Shown here: positions 31,172 through 43,148 of the stretch, one piece after another
Position numbering within the stretch: position 1 is the stretch's first letter
Layout: each line of letters opens with the position of its first letter
Source: Eutreptiella sp. 'Long Island Sound 2002'
Lineage: Eukaryota > Euglenozoa > Euglenophyceae > Eutreptiales > Eutreptiaceae
DNA: 64,000 nt
Direction of reading: 5' to 3'
Assembly: GCA_964036045.1 (NCBI GenBank)
Contig: OZ038382.1
Location: forward strand, 149,556,961 to 149,620,960
The notes under the pieces: model-generated
The model's database searches: none
The model's input: only the letters and a program-made list of their open reading frames with translations
Told to the model about the DNA's origin: nothing
Translations under genes and position numbers: made by a program

Positions 31172-31681
31172 GCATCCAAGGCGGAGTTGAGCCAACGACG
31201 GGATCCCCGAGTTCGGGTTTTGATGGAGAAGACCTTGCAGGAATGTCTCATGGCACCCATTGAGTATGTGGAGTCGCTGCTCATGGAGGATGGGTCGGAC
31301 AATTACGCCGCCTTGGAGCATTGGAACAAATATGGGAACGCCGTGAGTGCCCCATCAGACGATGAGTGGCCCAAAGACTTGCCGGAGGACAGGGACAAGC
31401 TCTTCCTCAATGACAAGGTATTGGTGCCGGAAAACCGGGTCGAGGGATTGACCACTGGCACAGGGCCCAACTTATGCATCCGGGCCGCGACAAGATGCAA
31501 TGAGATCTGGAGTGGACGTTTGACATCCCTCTGGGATACTACGCAATCTTGAATCCATACTGCAACGATTTTGCCATGTGTAGGACCACAAAACTCGAGA
31601 ACCACTCCACAGCGGGGAACCTGGTTTATACGGCGATCCCCGAGGAACCGATGGGCTCCATTGCCACTTTTACCCCTGGAA
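31172..31681 (+). pseudogene. gypsy RNase H end and integrase zinc-binding start
   Basis: Codons resume directly after CFVVM. Near 31480 HPGRDK is seen, the His part of an integrase HHCC site, and near 31560-31580 C-x4-C (CNDFAMC) supplies the Cys part, in a shifted frame after a TGA. It continues to TAIPEEPMGSIA, where integrase core would begin, and then stops matching at 31682. No DDE core is present. Confidence 0.6.
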
Positions 31682-34394
31682 TCCTTTGTTCGTAAGGGAA
31701 GGATGACATTGTCCTAGTAAACCCTTGGATCACCACCAGGACACTGCAATGCAACAAGAGCAAGAAGTCTACACTTGAATCGAAATCCAAGTATCAACAA
31801 TAATATAAATAAGAATGGGACATCTCCTGAGAGGAAGGGAAGAACAACGGACAAATATGAACACAAGACCTCATACCTGACCTACGTGCAAAGGGAATAT
31901 AGAGTGGGAAAGTGCCCTCAAAACACAAAACATTCAGCAATTCTATTTTCCAATAACAATGTCCTAGTGGACTGCACACAAGGTCCCACAGCAAAAGCGA
32001 GGGAGCAATGGGCCTTCAGTACTTGGGCCTCAAACATCCACCAATAGTGCATCCGAGGGGGCGCCCATAAGGATGCACTAAGGACCTCACAAAATGGCAA
32101 AAATAGGCAAAATTAAGGCAAGTCCCATGGGTGCTCCGGGCAGCCAAGGGGGAAATCATGACTCATGGGATGGGCAGCAGCACCTGAGACTCATATCTAG
32201 GTGCAAGACTTGAAGATAGGTCCGGGCTCCACATGGGCAGAAAGATGCGCTAATGGACCACATGGGCGGCTGAAATTGGGGTCCCAAAAAGGGGTGTTTT
32301 GGCACACCCAAAAATGAGCCCAAATCGAAAGTATGCCCAAGGGTATTCCTCCATGACGGCTTGGAGACAGGACTCAATGTTCGGTGTGGGACCCAATGGG
32401 AGTCCGATGTGGGCCCATATGCACTTGGGTTCCGAAGATCTATGTGGGCCATGGCATGGTGAAAGGCAGAATTGTACCTACAAGTGCAAAAATGGCAAAA
32501 TTGTCCACACCCACCTTGGCATAGCTCCTTATGGGATGGCACTTCGGTTCCCCCACGTGGTGTGTGAGTCATGGGCACCAATGTGCATGAGCCACATACC
32601 GGATGTGGGCCATTGGTCCATGCAACCGGCGTGCACGGGGGGGCTGAACATAGTGCGCGTCGAGCCAAAAATATAGGAAAGGGCAGAAAATGGCCAAAAA
32701 AATACACACTCATGGTGGAGGCAAAGGGAGCACATGTCCGACTTGGACCTGGGTATGCCCTAGAATAGGAACCAAGTCCTATGTGTCCAACATACCTTTT
32801 GGGCGTCAACCAAACCCCCCTCGATTTGGGAAGGGCAGGGTCGCCAATTGAGCCCATGATTTGGGATTGACCCAAATGGCCCACATGGTGGCCTTGCTGT
32901 GCGAAGCCCAAGAGGAGCTTTTAGAAACCTAGGCTTTTAAGGCAGGTATTTTTCCCAAAATGGTCCTCAAAAGCCGAAAGGGGCATCTATTGGCCTCATA
33001 CACCTTGATGCAATTGGTATGGTGTAACCATGGGATGTTTGAGCGACAACGTACATATACACTGTGTTGTCCGCATGTCGCACTCCCGGTTCTTAAAAAA
33101 AAACCCCATCACCACTTTCTGAGTGTCTTTTTTTTTTCGATTGCCCCTTCAGATGGACAATGTCGCACCACTAGTAAAAAAAAAAGCCGTCCAGGACTAG
33201 TGGCATTTGGGCGCATTTCACCGAAATTTGAGCATCTACCTTGGTTGGCATTGATCGTGCCACCTACGCTATTTCACCGCCGTCGCCGACATTTCTCGTC
33301 TTTGCCAACCTCTAGTCCCATTTCGCAATTCCGACGTGAACGCGCCTATTTTCACGCTACCATGTTCCCAAGCCCATATACGCCCCTTGGTTGGTCCAAT
33401 GCTTCTCAAACGCAAAATTCTATGGATATTGACGACTCCAAACATCCCACTATTCCAAAAAATAAAAAACTTTATCCACGCTTGCCTAGCTGTTCTCCGC
33501 TCACCTTTGGACAATACTCACATATTGACCAAGCGGCGCCTACGGCCCTACAACGATGGGCTTCCGTTGAAAGCAACGCCGAACTCCTCATATCTCGAAC
33601 ACGAAGCATCAAAGTGCAAGGCAACATGGCGTATGATGCCAAGAAGCGAATACACGCGTGTGCCACGTTGCGAAAATTATGGGACACTTGCCAATGGAAC
33701 CATGAGTTCAACGTCTCCGACAAAAAGAACTCCTTCACGGAACTCAACACCACTATCCCGAAAGGCTCGGGCTTCTACTCAAATTGTGCACACGAAGACT
33801 TGGCGCACGTCTATGATATCTTGCACATCCACAAGACCTTCCTAGTGTGCCCGGTGCCGTACAACTACGTGGATCACGACTTGGGAACCACCGTAGAGAC
33901 CGTGACGGATTGGGCGGCCTCCATAGGACACGCCCTTCAACTAGCCCGCTCGCGCAACGAAGAGTTCGAGGGATGGTTCATGTTACCGGCGCCCATTAAA
34001 AATTGCAATGCGGAAAATTGCTTGTTGGTTGACCCCCGTTTGCTTCTCACTCCCTTACGCCCCTTTATTACGCAACGCTTTAGCTTCCATGATGCAAAGC
34101 AATGGTGGATCCCCGGCAACCAAAACGTTGAGAACGCCCAATACATTTTGGGGAATGCTCTCGCCGTGCCATACATCGCCTACCGACTTCATTCCCAATC
34201 ATGGTATGCTCCGTCTAAGCACCCGAGCGTCACGGTTCACCACTCCTCGAGCCTACGTCGCTTCGTACATCAAAGTACCAACTTGGATATAGAGCAAGCG
34301 CATGTCCTACTTCGATTTGACGTGCTACGAGAGATCATTGATCAACGAGAGCTCCCGAGTGACCAAGAAGACACCAACACCCGAAAGAAAGCAG
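31682..34394 (+). repeat. 2,713-bp direct duplication, copy 1 (left of LINE-B)
   Basis: It aligns with 59321-62033 at a constant offset of 27,639 with no indel and about 30 substitutions (about 99% identity by eye). Copy 1 is preceded by gypsy and followed at once by LINE-B; copy 2 directly follows the LINE-B tail. From 31682 to 33110 no gene is supported; small frames there are shared by both copies but lack recognisable motifs. Confidence 0.9.
33112..33139 (+). other. Spliced-leader relic, copy 1
   Basis: CACTTTCTGAGTGTCT followed by nine T and CG; 26 of 28 bases match the euglenid leader (first A is C; the A before the T run is T). A CAG then ATG follows shortly (33149-33155). The same relic is at 60751-60778. 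Confidence 0.8.
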
Positions 34395-34534
34395 CGCGAT
34401 CGCAGCAGAAAAATAATACAAAACTAAGAAAACGACGCACCGCCAGCAAAAATAAAGCGAAAAATCGTTTTTTCCGACCTCAGAAACCCCCCAAAGAATT
34501 TTACGCCGCTGTTTGGCGAGGTCGCAAAATTTAG
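33362..34534 (+). pseudogene. First-ORF protein of the AlkB element, copy 1, cut by LINE-B
   Basis: Same protein as at 61001, nearly identical up to residue about 344 (codon at 34394). There the sequence switches to LINE-B and the frame runs on by chance through 46 Lys/Arg/Asn-rich codons to TAG. The frame is also open upstream of the Met at 33362, but that part contains the spliced-leader relic and is taken as leader. The cut shows that LINE-B arrived after this element. Confidence 0.6.
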
Positions 34535-36180
34535 GACACTCACAAAACAAAGACGAATAATAGAGTCGCGACGGCGAAGAACCTGAGCATTGCATGCTCC
34601 AAAACACCTAGCAAAGTGCGTGTCCTAGGCGCTAGCGACTTGTGCGCGCTCCACAAACAAAGAAGAAGAAAAGATGCGAACACCAAAAACCAGCAAGCCA
34701 CAACGACGAGGACAAGAACAAAGCGAGCGCCGAGCCACCTAGCAAAGTGCGTGCCATAGGAGCTAGGCGACATGTGCGCGTCAAAAAAAAAAAAAAAGGG
34801 GGAGAAGGAAACGCAACAAAAAGAGAAACACCAAACCACAAACAAAAAAGACGCGACCACGGACCACGGGAAAACGAGGTATGACAACCAAGTATGTTAC
34901 GGCCCCATGCGTCATACATATCCTATCCACCGCTACACATACGTGGATGAGAAAACCAAGTATGTTGCGAGTGAGGGCGCCCAAGGGACAACACCGCACG
35001 CAAAAAAAAAAAAAAAGAACGACGAACCGCCACGCACGTCAAAAGGCACGCCCGCAAACACAAACCACAACCATATATCCCCCATATTTATTCCTCCATA
35101 GGCCCCGACCGCCGCGAGAAAAAAAAAAAAACCACAAAAGCGCAAAAGGTATGGGGCGGCCACGGACAAAGGGGAAACAATGAAAAGGCGAACAAGCGAA
35201 CGTTCACCAACCACGAGGAAACAACGGTATGGCGAGCAAGTATGTTAACAATACGAGGGAGGGCGCCAAAGGGACGGACCACGCACACACGCACACACAT
35301 AAACAAGACCGCAAGGAGCGAGAAGACGGAGACAAGAGCAAGGAAAAACAAGGTATGAACCCCACACCGCCCCGCCCGCAAACACACACACGCTCTCGCT
35401 ATAGGGAATGACCACGTACCACGGGGAAACAATGGTATGGAGGTATGACGAACAAGTATGTTAAAAATGCGAGGGAAGGCGCCAAGGGACGAAAACACAA
35501 ACGCACACAAAGCCGCAAGATGCACGAAGACGGAGACGAGACAAAGGAAAGTCATGGTATGCAACCCCACCCCCGCCCCACCCACAAACAAACACACGCT
35601 TTCTCTATAGGGGACGGCAACAAGAAGCGGCACAAGGTACAACAAGTATGTTGAAAAAAAAAAAAAACACGAAACCGCCTTCCACGCCCTCTCTATAGGG
35701 GAAACGCAATGCGGAGAGGTATGTTATCGAAGACGCAGCGAGAAAAAAAAAAAAACACGAGGGAGGAGACACAAACCACAACACGCAAAAAAAAAAAAAA
35801 AAAAAAAAAAGGACCTGCGCACGCTCTTTCTCAACAGGGGAAGAAAACATGATGGGACGAAAGGACAGGTACGTGCTACGCATCACACATGCCACGCATC
35901 TCTGCTACGCATCTAGAGGACCTCTTCTTCTGCCTTTTGAAACATGCCGACGACCGACGACGAGAACCAGCCAAGGTATGACAGACCCCACCCCACCAAC
36001 CACACACCGCGAGCACACACACGCGCACGCATGACAGCCACACCGAGCGCGACCCCCCCCCCCCCGCGCCACCCACACCAACACGAAGGGCCACACAGCG
36101 CACACACACACACCAGGGCCAAGGGGAAGGGCACCCGGAAGACATACCCACCGCACCACCACACCACACCACCACCGGCA
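34395..36180 (+). repeat. LINE-B leader: A tracts and diverged AAGTATGTT repeats
   Basis: A pair of 131-bp-spaced repeats (CACCTAGCAAAGTGCGTG at 34605 and 34736) is followed by at least five blocks with AAGTATGTT (34890, 34958, 35238, 35454, 35644), several also with GGGCGCC(A)AAGGGAC. A runs of 13-25 lie near 34785, 35001, 35118, 35654, 35740 and 35787. No gene is supported. Confidence 0.65.
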
Positions 36181-38100
36181 GCGAAACCCAGCCAGGAGTG
36201 GCGGGGAGTAGCACACAGGAACCTCCGCCAGGAGTGGCGAGGGACCAACCACACCAGCCACAAACCCACCACACACGCCACCGCCGCACGCCACACGCCG
36301 CACACCACACACCGCACACCACGCACCACCGCCGACAGCGAAACCCAGCCAGGAGTGGCGGGGAACCGCGCCCGGGACCCTCCGCCAGGAGTGGCGAGGA
36401 ACGCCCACCACCGCCGGCAGCGAAACCCAGCGGGGAGTGGCGGGGAGTAGCACACAGGAACCTCCGCCGGGAGTGGCGAGGAACCAACCAGAACCACACA
36501 CCAGCCGCAACCCCACCAGCACACCACCACCGCACACCACACACCACACACCACACACCACACACCACACACCACACACCACACACCACCGCCGCCAGCG
36601 GACCCCAGCCGGGAGAGGCGGGGGACCACACACCACCACCGGCACCGTAACCCAGCCAGGAGTGGCGGGGAGTAGCACGCAGGAACCTCCGCCAGGAGTG
36701 GCGAGGGACCGACCACGCCACACACCGCCGCCAACGGACCCCAGCCAGGAGTGGCGAGGACCGCCCACCACCACCAGCAGCGAAACCCAGCCAGGAGTGG
36801 CGGGGAGTAGCACACAGGAACCTCCGCCAGGAGTGGCGAGGGACCAACAACCAACACACCACCGCCACACACCACACACCACCGCCGCCAGCGGACCCCA
36901 GCCAGGAGTGGCGGGGACCGCCCACCACCACCGGCAGCGAAACCCAGCCAGGAGTGGCGGGGAGTAGCACACAGGAACCTCCGCCAGGAGTGGCGAGGGA
37001 CCAACCACACACCACCAACAACCCCGCCAACACACCAGCGCCGCACACCACACACCACACACCACGCACCACCACCGCCAGCAGGCCCCAGCCAGGAGTG
37101 GCGGGAAACCGCACACCACCACCGGCAGCGAAACCCAGCCAGGAGTGGCGGGGAGTAGCACACAGGAAACTCCGCCAGGGGTGGCGAGGGACCAACCACA
37201 CCACACACCAACCACAACCCCACCACACACCGCCGCCGCCAGCGAACCCCAGCCAGGAGTGGCGGGAAACCGCGCCCAGGGCCCTCAGCCAGGAGTGGCG
37301 AGGACCGCCCACCGCCACCGGCATCGAAACCCAGCCAGGAGTGGCGGGGAGTAGAACACAGGAAACTCCGCCAGGAGTGGCGAGGGACCAACCACAGCCA
37401 CAACCCCACCAACACACCACCGCCGCACACCACACACCACACACCACACACCACGCGCCACGCACCACCGCCGCCAGCAGGCCCCAGCCAGGAGTGGCGG
37501 GGAACCGCACACCACCACAGGCAGCGAAACCCAGCCAGGAGTGGCGGGGAGTAGCACACAGGAACCTCCGCCAGGACTGGCGAGGGACCAAACACACCAC
37601 ACACCAGCCACAACCCCACCACACACCACCGCCGCCCGGAGACCTCAGCCAGGAGTGGCGAGGACCGCCCACCACCACCGGCAGCAAAACCCAACCAGGA
37701 GTGGCGGGGAGTAGCACACGGGAACCTCTGCCAGGAGTGGCGAGGGACCAACCGCACCACACACCAGCCACAACCCCACCAACACACCGCCACCGCTCAC
37801 CACACACCACACACCACACACCACACACCACACGCCACTGCCGGCGGCGGAACCCCAGCCAGGAGTGGCGGGGAGCCGCACAACACCACAGGCAGCGAAA
37901 ACCAGCCAGGAGTGGCGGGGAGTAGCACACAGGAACCTCCGCCAGGAGTGGCGAGGGACCAACCACACCACACAGCCGCCACAACCCCACCAACACACCA
38001 CCACCGCACACCACACACCACAAACCACGCACCACACACCAACACAGACACCACGCGCGCACGCACCGCGCCACAAACACACACACCGGCGGCGAACCAC
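36181..38100 (+). repeat. LINE-B leader minisatellite with GCCAGGAGTGGCG hairpin motif
   Basis: About ten copies of a block AGGAGTGGCGGGGAGTAGCA...GGAACCTCCGCCAGGAGTGGCGAGGGACC, at spacings of roughly 135-240 bp (block starts near 36199, 36439, 36662, 36798, 36956, 37145, 37343, 37542, 37701, 37913), with CACACCACACC spacers. CGCCA-GGAG-TGGCG can fold as a 5-bp hairpin with a 4-base loop. A 1,233-codon minus-strand frame is a by-product of the repeat. Confidence 0.85.
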
Positions 38101-39170
38101 GACCAGAGGAGGGGGCGACACGCCCGCAAGCAACACAGCCAGGAACAGCGAACACCCCCCCCCCCCCCACCACCACCACCCCACCCCGGAGAGACGGGAC
38201 ACCAACCACCGCAAACCGCACAGCGAAAAGGGGGGCGGGACGAAAAGGGCCCACGGGGGGCGCAGGCGAGGGACCCAACCTCAGGGGTTTGGGGGCCCCC
38301 CCGGTGACCGTATCGGCCCCACCTGAGCACACGCAATAAGGTGGGATACGCCTGGGACCGTTGGTCAGCGGCCCGCGGTGGCACCGGCCTGGGGGGGTGA
38401 CCAATGGGCCTGACCAAGAGCACTCCCCACGGCACGTACTGCGGTTCGGGCCCAGCGAGGGGCTGCGGGTAGGGCACACCGTCCATCGGGGCAGGCAAGA
38501 GACGCGCCTGTCCCGCAAGGACTCCCCAGCGACCCACAGTGTACCCGACACCGGTGTGGGGAACGGCTGGAGTACCTGGCTACGGAACAGGTCCATGGAC
38601 GGCATCCGTACAACAAAGTTACACCCTGACGGGGAGTGCAAGCACCGGCCCCCCCACGGGGAAACACCAGGGGAAGGGACCCGAGCCGGCGACAAGGACC
38701 CCCCCCCACACACCACAGCCGGGAAGGCCCGGGCACGACACCGCCCCAAGCGACACGGAAAAGAGACAGAAGGAGGAGGGCACGCAAAGGGGACAGCAAG
38801 GGGACGCACCACCAACAGACCCCAGCCAAGGGGGGCGGGGAACCACACAGCCGAGACAGGGGGGGGGGCACGACACACAGCCCCCACACCAAACAGGGCC
38901 GCCAAACCACGCCCGCAAAGGCAAGGGCAGGCGCCCAAACGCACCACCAACACACCGCACACACGCCCGAGCGTGCACACAACACACACACCCACAACCG
39001 CCACCGACACGAGCCCCACAAGCGCACACCACACACCAAAGCGCAGGCGCCGCCCGCACCACACACGCAACACACACAAACCCAAACAACAGGAACCCAG
39101 CAACCCCCCCCCGCCAGGGGGGCTGCAGGGCCGCCAGAAGCCGCTAGGACGCAAAGCAGGACCCACCAAG
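38101..39170 (+). other. LINE-B leader, partly non-repetitive segment
   Basis: 38270-38640 is balanced in composition and not obviously repetitive, unlike its flanks; it ends in a C run. 38700-39170 is again C/A-rich. No ORF has a recognisable domain. The balanced part is a candidate for promoter or structured RNA by position only. Confidence 0.35.
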
Positions 39171-39179
39171 CCCGCAGCC

Positions 39180-41700
39180 AGGAGTGGCGAACGGCCACAC
39201 CTAGTAACACCCGAACGGCCACGCCCAACACCAGGACCGGGCACTACGACACCCACACCAGCACCGCCACCAACGCCCAAACCGGACGCCACGACACCCT
39301 CACCAGCGGACACACCCGAAACCAGCGGAAGCACCATCGGCAACACCAGCGACCCCAGCACCCACCAAAACACTAGGACAAGGGACACCCTCACCAACAA
39401 CAAACCAACACAAAAAGCCACCCAACACTGACCAACGACCGCACCCAGCCGATCCGGTCCCCCACCGGCTCGCACCCAGTACCACCGCCACCGGCATCCA
39501 CGCCATCGGAAACACCAACACCGCCAAAAATCAAGCCAGCACAACACCCTCAGCAACACCGTCACCGCCGGCACCAACGCCTACGACACCTACGCATGCC
39601 ACCGCCGGTTCCAGCACCTACATCACCCAAGCCAACGGCATCAAGCACACCATCGCCGGCAACACCCCACCATCAGCGTCGCCACCAGCAACCTCTGCCA
39701 CCGGAAGACACCGAAACCACCACAGCCGGTGAGCCAACAAACCACCAAGCCCCGGCCAGGGGAAGCGAGGGCACGCGCCCGGAACCACCATGCAATCCCC
39801 GGCGACACCCACACCACCGGCGCCGCCAACACCACCCTCACCCACGACACCACCCGGAGCAACATCTACGCCACCTACACCAACAGCAGCACCAGCAGAC
39901 CACACCACCTACTGCACGTCCCCCCAGACAGAGCCACAGAAACCGACCACCGCCCTGAACGCAAGCCGCTGACCACCCACACACGGACCCACGCCAACCA
40001 CCACCAGCATCAGCAGCGTCCGAGACGCCGAGAACCATAGCGACGCCCACAACGACCTCACCATCGGCATCACCGACACCGACACCGGCAGTACGGCCTC
40101 AGCACCGACAAACCAGAGCGTCAACGGCAATCGCCACGGCAACACCGCCCGGTACGACACCATCGGCATCAACAACACCAAGGGAGCCAACACACAGGCC
40201 AGCGACACCCATGGGTACCCCCACCAGGAGTGGCGAGGTCCCACCCCCGCCGTCAGAACACCACCATCCACCTGGGCAAAACCCGCAGCGCCCACATCGG
40301 CCACAGCTCCACCAGCGGCGCCCTCGCCAGCACCGTCACCAACACCGCAACGGCCGGCCACGAGTGGCACGCCCGGAACCGCCGACCACCCAAACACAGG
40401 CCGCGCCCGGCACCAACACCAACAACGCCCACGCCAACAGACCACCACAACACACGCCAACCACCAAGTAACACATAAGGCACCCTCGCCTTCGGCAACA
40501 CCAGCGCCACCAACACCCACGGCACTATCCACACCACCACCAACCCCACCAACGACGGGCCGAGGTGCCGTCACCTACAACGCCCCCAACACCACCACCA
40601 CGGCCCCGCAACCTAGGGCAACCCCACCAACGGCGTCACCAAGGACGCCAGCACGGCTGGCGAACGAACGCCACCGAGCCCTCAGCCGGGAGAGGCGAAC
40701 GCCCACACCCAGCAACACCCGAACGGCCACGCCCAGACCCAGGGCCAGGAACTGCGACACCCACACCTGCACCGCCGCCAACACCCAAACCGAACACCAC
40801 AACACCCTCACCAACGGGGACGCCCGGAACCAACAACGGACCAACACAAGAAACCACCCAGCGGCCAAGTTACACCCAAGGCGTTCCAACCGCGCCACCC
40901 ACCGGCCCGCACCCAGAACCACCACCAGCACCAGCAGCAGCCACTGACAACCCACACACAGACCCACACCAACCACCAGCAGCATCAACAACATCAGAGA
41001 CACCGTGAACCATAGCAGCGCCCGCAACGACCTCATCACCGGCACCACCGACGGCGCCACCGGCAGTGCGACCTCACCGACAGCAACCCGGAGCATCCCC
41101 CATCCCGCATCCCGGTGAGACACCATCGGCAGCAAGGACACCGAGGGGGCCAAGGCCAACCCACCAGCCAACGACGCACGTGGGAACCTCCGCCAGGAGT
41201 GGCGAGGTCCCCCCTCCGCCGTCAGAACACCGCCAGGGCAGCACTTACAACACCCTACAACGCCAACACACACAGCTCCCCCGGCAGCACCCCCACCAAC
41301 GCCAACACCGGCACCACCGACAGCGGCAACACGGTGACACCACCACCCAACCGCAGCAAGGTCACCCTAAACCGCAACCGCAGCAACACCTGTCACTACG
41401 GACCCACGGACAGCCGACACCACCAGGACCACAGACCGGCCAAACACCAGCCACGAATGGCACGCCCGGAACCACCGAACACCATCACACAGGCCACCGG
41501 ACCACCGCGAGACACACCACCGCCAACCCCACCAACGACGAACCGAGGTACCGTCACCCACAACACCCCTAACACCACCACCACGACCCCGGCACAGAGT
41601 AACACCTAGGGCGCCCCCATCGACGACACCACCAAGGACGCCACCACGGCTGGCGAACAAACGCCACCAGCGCCGCCCACCAGGCTCCCAACCAAGGGTA
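39180..41700 (+). repeat. Diverged direct repeats of about 1-1.5 kb in LINE-B leader
   Basis: 39180-39440 matches 40680-40880 (both with AACACCCGAACGGCCACGCC), and 39960-40700 matches 40937-41700 (both with GGAGTGGCGAGGTCCC and ACCAAGGACGCCA). The second unit lacks about 0.5 kb of the first. All are rich in ACCACC/ACCAAC. The GCCAGGAGTGGCG motif recurs at 39178, 40224, 41190 and, altered, at 41862. Confidence 0.65.
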
Positions 41701-43148
41701 GCAACAACAACGCCACACGCCATCGCACCCACCGCATTGAAATCACCCGGAGCAACGTCAACATCAACCAGGGGTCCCCACCACCCACCCAAGCAGCACA
41801 AAACACCACAGCAACACCACCACACCCTCGCCACCAGCGACACAACCGCCATCACCCTCCGCCAGGAATGGCGAGGAGAAGGCCCAACAGCGCAGACCCA
41901 CCCAACGTCCCCGGCACCCTCACCATCGGACCGTCACCACCGGCGCCGACCCCCAACACACCACCGTCACCAACGCCACCGACCCCGGACGCAAAAATCA
42001 CACAGCCCGCACACACGGCACCAGCCAGAGCAACGCCGACACCACTCCCGGCCAACTCACACGAACACCACCGGAAGCACCACCGTCGACCGAACGCCAC
42101 GGCGACCCCAGGGTACGAGTCCCCCCCACCATCTGCACGGCCAGCGACACCGTCACCGGCACCAACCGGAACACCGACAACGACAGCCTCACCAACAACC
42201 GACACCCCCCTACCGCTGCCACCCACCAGTCACGCCACCCGCCGTCAAAGCCACCCACCAATGCCGCACCCCGAACCACACTTACACCCGAAACCGGCAC
42301 CAGCACGCCCGGCCGAACCGTCAATGGCACCACTGCCATGGCAGCGCCTACGCTCACCACCGCCACCACCACCCCACGCGAGACCAGGAACCCCCGGCGT
42401 CGCCAACGGCCTCAACGAGCACCGACACCACCAACACCACCACCGCCGGACAGGGACTACCCACAAACCAGGAACATCTCCACCACCAACAACCAATACA
42501 CCACCCGCGGCACCCCACCATCGCCCGCACCACCACGGCACCCATCACACCTCCACCAACGGAGGCGACGTGGGCCACACCACCCGTCAACTACAGCACC
42601 CTCGCCACCACCGCCACATCCGGCCCACAAACGTTACCGCCGACAACACCACATACGCCCATACGTCACCCACGCCATGCTCACCGACCATCACCTCGTG
42701 ATCAGAGACACCAACACCACCGGCGACAACGACAGCGACAACAGCTGACCCATCAGCTAACCACCATCAACCATAGCCCAGCACCAGCTTCATCTACTCT
42801 AACGCCCATACCACTCGCCAACAGCGCCGCCACCGACACAATCATCCACTCCGGCGCCCACACCACCCTCACCACCAACATCACCAACACCACCACCCCC
42901 AAGGTCAGGGCCCGCGGGAAACAGAACGGCAGAGCGAGCACGCCACCACCCGCACGCGTCGCCCACCCTATCGTACACCGCTCCGCAACACGCCCCCCCC
43001 CGCTTCCCCTGACAGGGCGTGCGCTCCAGCCCACTGCTGGGAAGACGACTTCGACATCCTCCCGGCCATCCGACACCTACTGGCAGCCACGGCCCCGCGC
43101 CCACAAGCCCACCAGCAACCCACGGAACCGCAAGAGCCCGACCACCCC
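41701..43148 (+). other. LINE-B leader, ACC-rich segment before ORF1
   Basis: Long frames exist on both strands (for example 41737-43293) but consist of Thr/His/Pro low complexity and have no counterpart in LINE-A. From about 43030 the ORF1 frame is open and reads EDDFDILPAIRHLLAA, so ORF1 may start upstream of 43149. Confidence 0.4.

Larger units (their letters stand above)
1..31681 (+). mobile_element. Ty3/gypsy-like retrotransposon, interrupted by three insertions
   Basis: The gypsy sequence is present as 1-672, 17589-19241, 25878-28663 and 31172-31681, about 5.6 kb in all. The pieces in order are gag with a CCHC knuckle, a DTGA aspartic protease, a DIRS-like domain, reverse transcriptase-RNase H, and the zinc-binding start of integrase. 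Excising the LINE, the Harbinger element and the poly(A) retrocopy at their target duplications restores continuous reading at each junction, which is why I treat them as one element. The 5' LTR would lie left of the window. At 31682 the sequence changes to material I cannot assign to gypsy. Frameshifts, in-frame stops and an altered RT active site show it is dead. Order and boundaries are read from sequence; the family name is from motifs. Confidence 0.75.

Noticed and set aside
31682-33110. Small ORFs of 60-250 codons shared by both 2.7-kb copies
   Set aside because: Conserved only because the DNA was duplicated recently. No motif and no coding-type substitutions are evident.
36181-38100. 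Regular spaced repeats that could suggest a CRISPR array
   Set aside because: Spacing varies from about 135 to 240 bp, the spacers are CACACC low complexity, and the setting is eukaryotic.
35876-39577. A 1,233-codon minus-strand frame and its overlapping partners across 35876-39577
   Set aside because: They are translations of the GCCAGGAGTGGCG minisatellite and CACACC spacers in several frames at once. There is no domain, no homologue in LINE-A, and the frame opposes the LINE-B genes.
39180-42760. Adhesin-like Thr/Asn/Gly repeats readable on the + strand
   Set aside because: The pattern follows from ACCACC/ACCAAC repeats, changes frame often, and has stops in every frame.
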